Below are positions 50,701 through 62,700 of a stretch of DNA of 64,000 nucleotides, in pieces (positions within the stretch are counted from its first letter, which is position 1; each line of letters starts with the position of its first letter). A program made the translations under genes and the position numbers. Below the pieces are notes generated by a model, which saw only the letters and a list, made by a program, of their open reading frames with translations, was not told where the DNA came from and made no database searches. Source of the DNA: Salvator merianae (lineage: Eukaryota > Chordata > Lepidosauria > Squamata > Teiidae); the NCBI GenBank assembly GCA_003586115.2, contig QVOM02000034.1:127879936-127943935 (forward strand), written 5' to 3'.

Positions 50701-53700
50701 ATCATCTTGTTGGAGACCAGTAATGCTTACTAGCTCTTAATGCTCTTGAATGATACCCATTTTCTATATCCATTCCAGTAAGAGTTTAGGCTTGGTTCTG
50801 GCACGGCTTTGACCTTTGCTAGGAGAAAGATGGAGGAATGCAACACTATTCATATACACTTTTTGATAAATAACTTTGACATATTTAAAGACAATAAGAA
50901 GTCAGAAGACAGACAGTGCCTAGAACTTCAGTGTGGTCCCAGCCTACCAGTTGCTCCCCAGGAAATTCCAGTTGCCACTCCCTCTTCTGATGACAATGAC
51001 GTATATACAATCAGAAGAGATTGACAGCCTAACACTGCATTTTTAACCCCATCTAAAATCCAGCCTGGGAAAAACATGCCCACAGTCTACTCTAAAAAAG
51101 AGAACTCAGTGACTGGCTTCATTACTTATGAAGTTGAGCATCCAGTTTGTGAAGGAATCTATGGCCTTGTCTCCTCAGTAAACCTCCCAGACCCATATGT
51201 GATCAGGCAACAGGTGACTCCAGAATGCTAAACTTCAAGTCAAGATGTTTCTCTATTAAGTTCATTTTCATTTTTAGTTGAGGTATAATCCTTGGACACT
51301 GGCAAGGCCTAACTGTATTGTTTAAGCAATGTCTATCTCCCTTCAGAATTCTCTCAGATACTGTACACATGAACTATATTCAAACACATGGTGTTTGCTC
51401 CTTCTCTGAAAACATGTTGGCTCCTTTCAATCTTCCATCCAAGCTAGCACAAGGTAAATTCTAAATATTTAGATTCAGAGCAGGGGACTTATTACCTTCC
51501 ACAGGTTGTTAGACCAGTCAGAGCCAGAACAAATTATGATGAGGAAAGATGGGAAACCAAGTCTGTCAAGGGAGATAAACTCTAGCCTCTGTTGTTTATG
51601 CTATAGACTATCTTAGCAAATAAGTTCAACAAGTTAAGAGTCCAGGATACATATTAACACCCATCATACTAACTTTAGTATTTGTAGCAAGCATGCTTCT
51701 CTTTTACCTGGTAAAAAGGATCAGACAAAATGCTGCAATGAAAGGCTATAACGAGGTTTGAATAAAAGTATTTTGGATACAATAATTCTTGCTTTCTTGC
51801 CCTTTTAAAAAAAAAATAGATAAACTAGGTTGCAACTTTCTAATGAGTGTTGATCTCTGTTAAATTGAGGAGGGCTTACTTCTGAGTTGACAAGTATAGG
51901 ATTGCAGTGCCAGGCCTTCATTCTTGATCTACTTCAAAGAAACAAAACGGACTGAAAGCTGGCAATTCTATGCAAGCCCTGGGTGCTCAACTTGCAGGCC
52001 TCCAGGTATTCCTCAACTACCAGTTCAGGAACTTCTGCAGGGCCACAAGTTAAGCAGCCCTGATACAGGCATAAACAACCTGTTCCACCTGCCACCCCCA
52101 GGATTCTTTATAACAACGTCAGGGAGAAAGCCACTTCCAAGAGTATATGTGTGGGCAAAATAAAAACTTTAACGCATGTTTTTCCTAGGATTTTCCAAGA
52201 GGATTACCCAATAGAGGTTAGCTGCCAATTTATGCGACCGCACTCAATGGCCAAAGATTTTGTCATATCCAGTATTCCGTACATGAGGCAATTATTCATA
52301 GCCTAGAATGGGAAAAGATTACTACATTCTGAAATAAAAAACATAATAACCTCTGAACAAAATTTGGTGATATAGTTCAGTATTACTAAAGACTTTAAAC
52401 ATAAAAAGTCATAACTATGTTTCATAGAAATACTTTAACTTACTTTTGTAACTCTTCCTAATGCAGTTCAGTGTTGCTCTGACTTACACACTTAAATCTT
52501 ATACTGTAATCCAAGATGAAGACTGGAGCATGAAATGCAAAGTGTGCAAGTAAAAACTAGACCATGTGCAGACAAAGTTTAAAAAGTAGAAAATTAATAA
52601 ACGGTAGGGAATAAAGAGATAAGAGTGGGAGACCAGAAGGAGATTCAATAAGAAGAGAAACTTAGAAGTATATGGGAAATTAAAAGTCAGAAGCTCAGAG
52701 TATATAATTTTTCCAATTTTGTCAGGAAATGATTCGGTCCTAGGAATGATTCAGTCCTAGGAAGAATGGAAAGAGAACATTTGTGGGAGTCTGCATAACA
52801 GCAATGCTGTCCTCGTTTTTACAGAGCACCTAAAGAGCTCAAAGCCCTTCTATGCTTCATGTGCTGGCTGTACAATGTGCACAACTGCTCAGATTTGTAG
52901 TCCAATGACATGATTCAGATGATGTCCCTTTAGGTACAAAGAAAAAGGGGGTAGAACTTTGAATAAGTGGATTGTGAAGAGCCGCCTAGCTCCTAAAACT
53001 GCTACTTACATGACCTACGAAGCCATGCCACATTCTTCTTATTTCCATGCCATTTCCACAGAACAAAAGAGATCTGAAAATTTGGTGACTCCAAATATGA
53101 GCAACAATATACATCTCCCGCTCTAACAGTAATGAAATCCAACACAAATACTTTAGTCCCATGTCTCAAAATACATGACTATGCTCTTAAAACTCCCAGA
53201 GATAGCTATTCTTGAAAATACAGATCACAGCCCGACACATTCAAGATCAGTTTACATCAGACTAACTCCAAAGGAGACAGGAATTCTCCAAATCAAAAAA
53301 GGTTAAAAAAATATAGCTGCCATGGGGAAGTTTCAGAATTTTAATATATACACAAAACATGCATACCAGAATAACATAGTAAGCAGCACAGTAAACTGGA
53401 TTGGAGCATGCTTGTTTAACAGTCACATGAGGGAGCCAATTACCAGTCCGAAGGAAAGATTAAAATCCCTTAAAAGATATAGATTATTTGCATGATAGTA
53501 GAAAATATCTTCTATATTGTTCCTTCTTTTAGGTAAAGAACCATATGCCTCCACAATATTAAAAACAGATATTACACAGCTAGCAGAAGAAAATAAAGGA
53601 AAGATGGATAAAGAATAGAACCAATAATGCTGTCTGAGGCTAAAACATCAGCTCAGGAATTTGGAATTTTTGAATCAACTTATTTATTGGAAGAGGGAGG

Positions 53701-56700
53701 AATGCTACAACATGCAAGTATTTCTGCTTTTGGCATAAATTACAGTTGCATGACCTCAGCTACGAAGTCTTCTTAAATTCACTGGGGGGAAATTTGCATT
53801 AATTGTATGGATGAAAAAGTAGTTAACATGATCCTTGGTGAACTTTTTGCAGACCATCCTGCTATAATGAGACCACTGGGGCATATCTCTTTGGATGCCT
53901 TCTGAAGGCGAGGAACTGTGCTGAACATTCTACATCCAAGAGGCAAAAGACAGAGCAGGCCAAACTTTATATTTGGCCAATGCATTACAAATATGTGTTG
54001 CTTTCACCCCAGAGACAAAACAGCACACAATTACTAGCAACTGAGGTCACAGCCGAACACACCCCACTATGATTAAATTAAGAAAGGCTCTCTATGGAAA
54101 GCCAGTTCTCCTTATTCTATTACAGTGTTTCACACAAGAAACAGAACCCGAGATGGGGTGATGCAGATGGGGAAAGTGATCAAGCAGTGCTTCTTAAATG
54201 CTTCTTTATTTTCTTACAGAATTGAGTGCCACTCATGTCAGGGTAAAGAGGAGCAATCCTGATAGGGAGCCAACTCCAAAGAAGGTTTGGGGAGGGTGGA
54301 ACTGAGAGCTAAAGGCATCTTTGATAAAAGCTGAAGTCAGGGAAATTTTTGCAGAAAGCCAAAGCTGGCTACTAATTGCAACTTCCTTGTTTATTCCCAT
54401 AAATTTTCACAACAAAACTGAATGAGCAATCTCTGGGAAATGATAGCAAACTCAGGAACCAAGAGGAAGGATAAGATTGCTGAAACAGGCTTTAGTAAAC
54501 GACAGAATGGATTGCAAATGGATGGGAAACATTTAGAGTACTTCCAGACCTCTCGTCTTTCTCCACATGCATAAATTTGATTGCCTTTAATAAAGCTCCC
54601 ATGAAATTCTGCTCTTTTTTATAGGCAGCTTCTTTCACATTGAAACATGACAACATCATAACCAAATTCTTGAAACAAAACTCAAAGAGCAGTCTGCTAT
54701 TTAGGCTTTTTGCCATACCTACAAAAATGGCAAAAGTATATATAATGTATAAGATACTCTTCAGAACAAACAGGACACCAATGCATATACAGTCAAATCA
54801 ATGCAGTTTTCTTGGGGACTGAACCTGGAACCTTCTGCATACAAAGAAGTTACTCTATGACCGAGTTATGGCAGACTTCCCCTCCTCCCCAAATTTATCC
54901 TTTCTAGCCACAAGGGAAGCCATCATTTACTGTCATCATCAAAGTATAAAAGACAGACATCGTCGGTTGCAGAAGAAAGCAAAGCTGAGTCAACATTTGG
55001 CAGGGTTTGAATTGCTATATCCAGGAAGCCTCAGAAAATAAACACATCTGTATATACTAAGTTACTGAGGTGCAAATGCGGGAAATTTTCTTGTGGGGCA
55101 ATATGTGGTAGAGGGAATGAATGAAACATTGGGGTTCAGGTATACCCCCTCTGAAATGAAAATAGGCACACACTTATATATTTGAAGATATCAGAATGAA
55201 TCCTTCCTCTATGTGGTATGTCAATTCATGCAAAGCTTTTTTTCTACTCCTTCACTCATTTCCTCTCAATGACTCTGGCTTCTAAACAAAGAGGTGTTAA
55301 ATATCTTCAGTTAAAGCCTTGCTGCCACTGCCATCCCGAAAAAAACTATGGGCCACTTATATCACATTAATCATCTGTTTGCTTAGTTTTGCTAATTTAG
55401 AGTGACAGATAAACTAAACAAATGTAACACCGTTTGGGGGCATCAGCCTACAGAGATGCCACATATTTTGGGGAACTTCTCCTCCACCACACAATCTTGC
55501 CACAGCATCTTTCCTTACTATGTAATTTCTGACATGTCCAAAGAGCATGCCAAAATAAAGACCAGAACATTTTTTTAAAAAAATCAGAAGTACAAGTGGG
55601 CTACTTTTAATTTCCAATCTTTTTTGCAGAACCAGTGCCTATACAACAACCTCCTGGAGCAAAGTGTTGGATGAAAGGAGAAGTCTAATGGATTCACCTG
55701 CCTGCCTGAGTCTATCCTAACCTTTAGTCTCCACTCTTTTTGCAGGTACATTTCTCCCTGATCTCCACAGATCTTCATGTATGGCAAAGCCATGTTGCCT
55801 AAGTAATTCCTGCCTATGGAAAGCCAGAGATAAACAGACTGGGGAGGTCCAGTCTGCCACTGTAAGCCAATGGTGCTGGGAGGGATGAGAGGCTCAGACT
55901 ATCAAAGTAAGTTGAAGCATTTCAGATGCAAGTTTCTGGGAGTGCATTAAATGAGGGATAGTGGATTTTACAGATCCTGTAAAATCAAAACTGGGAGTAG
56001 CCATGGCTTAGAGATAGACCAATTGTCTGGAAAGCAGATGGGTGCCGGTTCAACCCCTGGGTGAAGGTGATGGCAAAGCACATCAGTATCTGCCAAGGTT
56101 ACCAGGAGTCAAAAATGTGCTGTACGATACCATGTTATCCAAGGGAAGTCACATTTTACTTGCCATGTAAAAGCTAAGCCATGTTGTTTGAAACCTTGCA
56201 CAAGTGCTGCACGGTTTTGTGCTAAGAATGTGTACCCCTAGGGCTCACAGGCTGCAGCCAAACTGTTGATAATATTTAGTCATTCATGGATAGAATATCT
56301 GACTCTTCATCACACTTCTGGACTTCCTGTTCTTCTTCTTGTTGTTTTTAGCTTTTTTTTTTTTGTTCTGGGATTTACCTTTTGTTTTATAATTTTTAAT
56401 GTAGGTACTACTGTATTTTTATAGTTTGAACTGTGTGTCTTTTGTAAACATACTTCGTGATCTGCCCTGGGATCTCAAAGTGAAAGGTGGCCTGAAAATG
56501 GAAATGGAACAATAAACATATGCACATAGTAGGGAAAAGGAGTTCTAAGAACCACTGCATTCTATTTCTGGAATTATTGCTGGAACCTATAGCACAGTTC
56601 CTATGTATCTGAAGATGTGCAAATGTGAATTAAAGTGGGAGTGGCAGTAGTTCAGTGGTAGAGCAAACTGTCTGGAAAGCAAAGGGTCACCAGTTTGATC

Positions 56701-59700
56701 CCCAGCTTCTCCTCAGAAGTAGTCAGTGGCAAACCACTTCTGTATCTCTGCCAAGAAAACTGCATAGAAATCAAACAGGAGTCAGCCACAACTTAGTGGT
56801 ACTCAACAACAACAATAAACCATAAACATACAAAATGAAATAAAGTTGAGTAGCACTTTGCAATCCTTGATTAGTTTTTTTGATAAAGTTCATGTAGCAG
56901 GGAAACTGATATTGTCTCAGCCCTACAGCCTACCCTAAAACCAGTAGAAAATGAGTCAAGATAACCTGCTTCCTCAAAACTATTCAGAGCTGATTAGTCA
57001 CCATCTTCTCAATCACCTTGTTCAACCATGGAATGTTGGAGACTGGAGAGCTTATATTATGATTTTATCACTGAGCAACTTATCGCTTTTGTTTTGTCTT
57101 CATAAGCCACCACAGATATCATTAGTGAATGGGCAGGGTATAAATTTAAATTAAACTTCAGTAAAAAAATACAGAGGTTCTCAAGTTGTATGACCCATGA
57201 GAAATTGAGAGGAATTATGTAAATATTAAAAGTTCTTTTGAGGGTTGCATTTTCCTCAGAATCGTTCTCAATGGGTGCAGTTTGCCCACATAATCACACT
57301 ACACAGTGCGCAGTTTCTACAATCCTTTCTCCGATTTGTGGATAATCACAGAAACTGCTTTCTCTGTCGGTAATCCTGTAACCTTTTCCTGAATCCCAAA
57401 ACTTGGGCTGTATTTCACAATGTCATGCTTCAAACATCCAGTGTGAATTAGCCATGTCTACTTCTCTAAACAATTTGGAAGACAGTCAGGATACAAATAC
57501 ATTTAAAAACAAGGAAGGAAGGAAGGAAGGAAGGAAGGAAGGAAGGAAGGAAGGAAGGATTTTGCTGTCCTACCCAACTGAGAAATCACTATCAGCATTC
57601 CATTATCTACTGAAAAGTTTTGCATTACAACAATTTACATAGCAGTTCTTTATATAATGCTGTCCTTCAATTCCTGCAAACTACTGGGTAGTGCAAAACT
57701 TTGCCATATAAGTCATTGACAACAATGAAAAACTGGGAGTTTGGGGAACCACAGAGATCCAGTCTACTCTCAGTCAATGAGGCCACAGAGGCCAAGCTGC
57801 ATTATTACTAGTTTCTGAGAGTGCATTAATGATGCAGTTGCTGTGTAAATGTAAATCTGTGCTATGATAAACCAAGGTATGGGAGGGACAATTTATCAGT
57901 CAAGGTCAGTGCAGCAAAGCATATTTTCATTACTATTCTGTATATATAGTGAAAAAAGAAATGGCAGACTATTTGCATTGCAGAAGAAAGCAGCAAACAG
58001 TTTCCCTTGTCTTTAGGATTTTGGAGAGTTACAAAGTTAACTTTCCAAAGAAACAAAAGTACTGAAAGATATTCCTGCTGACCCATGTGGAAAGTTATAG
58101 TTCCCTTTTAAAAGCTAGAATTGCTGACAGTATGAAAGTGTTAAGTTAGCCATCCTGTTGTTAAATTAGCTGTCCAAACCAGCAACAAGCCTTTAGCATG
58201 TGCAATTAGGTTTATATAGAAGATGCATGGAGATGCATCAGGGATGTGACATGCTCCATCAGTCCTTCTGAAGGAAGCTATTCTCAAGTTCCATCTGGTG
58301 AATGCCTCTGAACAGGGGCCATGATCCAAGTGGTACTTGTCAAGGAGCTAGAGTTCACCCAGGGATCACTGATTGCTAACTTTTAGGATTTAACGTCAGT
58401 TATCATCCTGAACTTGCATTGCTTTTACTTATGAAAAGCATAGGTGAGGAGAAGTAAGGTTTTCTGTTGTTGTGTTTGGGTACCATTGAGTCGTCGCCAA
58501 CTCCTGTTGACTGCGTGGTCACCTTCATGAGCACCTCTATGCAGTTTTCTTGGCAGAGACGCAGAAGTGGTTTGCCATTGCCTATTTTCAGGGAGAGCCC
58601 AGGGATTGAACTGGCAACCCTCTGCTCTCTAGGCAGTTTACTCTACCACTGAGCTAAGCCACTTGCAAGGTTTTCTGTACCCTGCAAAATGAGTGGACTA
58701 CCCTAGAGTGGCAGCTTTTCTCCCAGAAGCTGCTGCTGCTTCAGCAAAACTTGCCTTCCTCCTTCAGTTTGTCATACATGCCCAAAAAGCTAAATAGGGC
58801 TTCCGTTTTGTCAAGGTTCCAGCTCTGTCACTCTTATGGTGGCCAAGACCCAAAACTCACTCCAACACATGTGCCCATTGTCAGCATACTATGTAGACTT
58901 TCCATCCCTGTTTAGAGTGATCCAGATACATGGCACCCTAGTTAGGTTCTGGTGAGTTGCAAAAATCAGCTAGCTCCACAATGATGAACTTTCAGTCAAA
59001 AACTGAGAAAAGTGGATCTTCAAAGGGTTTCTCCTCTCACTATGATTTTCAAATCAAATTTTAATTACAAGACAAAGTGCCATTCTCAATATTTCATCCT
59101 AACCACCACCACCATCAAATCCTGCTACAAACATGAGGCATGTTTGGGAAATCTGCCACCACAAAGGAAGCAGATTTGAAATCATCTGTTCTGTTGGGAA
59201 CATTATGTACATCTTGGGAATATGAACGGAGATAATTTCCCAGCACTATCTAGATACTTTCTGCAGTATTTGCTCATCTTACCTGTTGATTTTCCTTTAC
59301 AATAGCACCTGGCAGAGATCTATCCAAGATAAATTTCAAGACAGTTCCAAGATTTTTAAACATTTATTTACAATCTGCTTTTCTCTGCAATGGCAAGGAA
59401 ACCCCTAAACCAAGTCAAAATCAAGAATCAGCTTTACACAAGAGCACTTTCCATAATGTAAATAATTTAAATCCTACATGTGGAGCAACACATCTAATTG
59501 CACTGTACTGCATTTTGCATTTGTATCCCACCTTTTTACTGAAGACCTCATGAGGGTAAACATTATCTTCCCTGTTTTATTATCACACTAATCCAGTAAA
59601 CTAGATCCATACTAAGAGGCAGTAACTGGCTTAGGGTACCTAGGAACTTTCTTGTCTGTCTGGAGACTTGAAACCTGGGCTCTTAGGTCCTTAGTCCGAT

Positions 59701-62700
59701 ATCTTTAATGAACCTCTACTACTCATTAGCCCTGCAGAGATCCTAAGTGCTGAATGGCAGGAATAATTAACCAGATGCATTGGCTCATGCTGGCATTGAC
59801 TAATGAGAGCTGTACTCAGCAGCATTGTGAACCATGCTGTATGCAACCTAGAATCATGCTTGCCCTACCCTCATGCCCAGTACTGATTCATGCATGTGAT
59901 GCCTCTTTTTAGAAAGAAACTACATTTATAGAGTCTATTTTTGAATGCTACCATGAGCAGCACAGTAATTTCCTCTCAAAACAAGTAAGAGGGGCAAGAG
60001 AGATATGAACCCACTATACGAAGAAGTCACTTACAGTGGTGAAAGGCAGTAATAATCATTCCAAGGATCAATTCTGAATTTAGCAAGCATGACAGGAAGT
60101 CTGGGAGAAGCAATCCACCCAAGGAGATGACCTGTTCCAGCCTAGCTTCCACTCCTGTCCCAAAGTTCGCCCGGGCTTCAGAGCTGACCTCCATAAGTTC
60201 TGACAGCCAGGAACTTAAGTTCCTGGCCTCAGAGCCCCTGAGGGACCCATTTCGGTGGCCCGCTTTGGTGCACAGCTGAAATGGGTCCCCAGTAAATCAG
60301 AACATGGAAGCATGCACCTTCTGCATGCCTCCGTGATTTGGATTACTCCCAACCAGTATGAGGTATCAGGTCCACCAGAGATATAGAGCAGGAGCTTCCT
60401 GATCTGGATCATGCTCCATCTGGTGCAGATGAACCTGGTTACTAGCACTGTAAGGTCTCATACCGATGGAATTCCTGTCTTTTTACACAAACTTCTTGGG
60501 AAGATTAATACGGTTTAACATACTATAGAACTATATGCAGTGTTCTATGCATTTAAGCTGCATAGTCATGCGTCCCTCTTTGGGATTAAGTGTGTTGGCT
60601 GTGTAAGAGCAACGACTAAGTTAACATGTCAAGTAGTGCAAGGCAGAAAGGAACAAGTGGCCTTTTTGCACTTTCCACCTTAGAATGTGATAATTATCCC
60701 ATTCTAATGTGGAACTGATCCCGCAGCGTGGAGACTGTCTGCACTGTGGAACCCTGTTCTTGCATATCAGCAGAATACCAGCATTTGTGCTACAAATGCT
60801 GGTATTCTGCTCTGGATGTTTGCCATCACAGCAGCCAAGAAGCATCCAGCTGCTACCATGGTGACCAGCAGCACCGCGCAGCATGCAGGTGCAACTGCAC
60901 AGCTGCAGCCAACATGCACAGCACACCCATACATTTGCATCCAGCAACAGGTACAAATACACTTTACCGGGAGCAGGATAGCTTTTCCCCGTCAAGCTGT
61001 GGAGCACAAATCAGTGACCCTTTCTGCACTTGGATGAATTCCAGATTATATCTCAGAATAGGGACCTGCCATCTGCATGCTAGTGCAGACTATGGTAGGC
61101 CCTGGGCAAGAGCTTTCATAGTTTGCACTAGCATGTGGATAGCAGGTCCCTATTCCGGGATATAATCAGCAATAAGGCCAAGTGCAGAAAGGACCAGTGC
61201 TCCACAGCTAGCCATGATCAGGAGCAGCTGTAGGCTGCTCCCAATCATGCAGGCTTCTGCAAAGTGTGGAGCCACTTTGTTAGCAAGCTTCCCTGACACT
61301 CACTAACTCAAAGTGTGAACAGGCTAAAGGAAGCCACATGTAGGCCCTTTCTGCACTTGGCCTTATTGTGGATTATATCTCAGAATAGGGACCTGCTATC
61401 CACATGCTAGTGCAAACTATGAAAGGTCTTGCCCAGGGTCTACCATAGTCTGCACTAGCATGCAAATGGCAGGTCCCTATTCTGAGACATAATCTGAAAT
61501 AAGTCCAAGTGCAGAAAGGGTCGTATACTCCATTCTTGCTTTTCTCAGAAAGAGACATACATGAAGCTTCAGGAAAGGTTCCTATCCACATAAATGTTGA
61601 GCGGAGACTTGCCCTCAATACCACCATCTAGAAGAATATAATATTTAATCCAAAGCAAACAAGACAAATTACTTTAGGTAACTCGATCTTCCAAGATCAG
61701 AAATCTCTATCTAGACTGACAAATATCTCAGGCCTTTGGCACTTGGCTATCAGGTATTTGAAAGAACAGTTTGAACCCGGAGTTCCTTATGTGAAGCTTG
61801 TACTTAGTTACTGAGCTAAAGACCTTCTCTCTTGTTTGAAACGATGTGTAGAAGGATCCAAATTTTAAAAATCGTGCAGTTACAAGCAAGTGTCTTGAAG
61901 TTTCATGTCTCCTGCCAGAGATGAAGAAGAATCATATATAAATGGAGATCTGCAAGCATTTTAATGTTAAAACCAGGCTTTGGCACAGTTCATAGTATTG
62001 CCTCGCCATTCACTTGGAAATTCAGCTCTTTCGACCCAGATTCCAAAGTTCACCAAGTATTTGTACAAGATGCCAATGCGGCATTTTTACTCACCCCTAA
62101 CCATCTTGCTCCTTTATTAGCAGCCTGTTGAATCTGCACTCTTTTGAGGGTGACATGATAAACTGCTCCTTCCTCTACCTCTTCACCCCAGTCTTGAATT
62201 GAGCTCTGCCAGAGAAGGAAAAGAAACATTTGGGTTTAGGGAGAAAAAAAAAAAAGGAATAGTTTTCTGTTCTTCTCATCAGAGGACAGATCTAAGCCAG
62301 CTTTGCTAGAGCTCATTGCAAAAAGCTTACAGCACAGGACAAGTGGTACAAAGTAAAATGCAATGCCCAGAAAATAAGAGAAGAAATTTTTCAATAGAAG
62401 CAAAGGTGGGATATACTTTGCAAGCTGCCTTTGCCTGTGACATCAGGACCCCCACAGTTTCCTTTCAAGCTTCCCACCCCACCCCAGTATGCATATTTCA
62501 AATACTTTTAGAAAGTCTTCTCCTGAAGAAATAGCCCCCCCCCCTTACAACCACCCAGTACAATCATTACTATTAGAATTGCAAAGACAGCTGCACTTTC
62601 TGTAAAGCATTGCTTGAGTGGACAACACACTGAAACAGATATTTAAATTAGCAGGAAACCTCAACTTCTAAAATGACTGGAAATTAGTCCCGTTTTTCTG

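Larger units (their letters stand above)
60640..61345. mobile_element. Older DNA-transposon-like repeat carrying a nested MITE
   Basis: The left end ggcctttttgcacttt and the right end aaagtgtgaacaggct are inverted-repeat-like. The body shares aagaagcatccagctgc, gaccagcagc and cgcagcatgcaggt with 28690-29065. A MITE (61017-61193) sits between gtcaagctgtggagc and agtgctccacagc, where the 28.9-kb copy is continuous. Confidence 0.7.
23864..62094 (-). other. RGL1: RGL1 intron 2 (38.2 kb)
   Basis: This is the largest intron here, phase 0, with donor gtgagt and acceptor gttgcatag. It holds most of the SINEs, MITEs and microsatellites listed separately. I see nothing identifiable at 24815-25730, 26880-27620, 29070-30060, 31020-31980, 32100-33230, 33360-34920, 35110-36170, 37460-40240, 40990-41720, 41765-42600, 43470-44130, 44660-46780, 46910-49640, 49840-52720, 52770-54800, 54890-55980, 56820-57505, 57565-58470, 58670-59500 and 61840-62094. 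The scattered short open frames there are unremarkable for AT-rich intron sequence. Confidence 0.85.

Noticed and set aside
57403..57642. Frame with repeated KEGR units
   Set aside because: It is a direct translation of the (GGAA)n microsatellite.
60769..60811. 20-bp hairpin as a microRNA precursor
   Set aside because: The stem is shorter than a typical precursor, the loop has only three bases and the hairpin sits in a dispersed repeat.
60728..61165. 145-codon open frame on the plus strand
   Set aside because: It runs across a perfect hairpin and a MITE, so it is repeat-derived.
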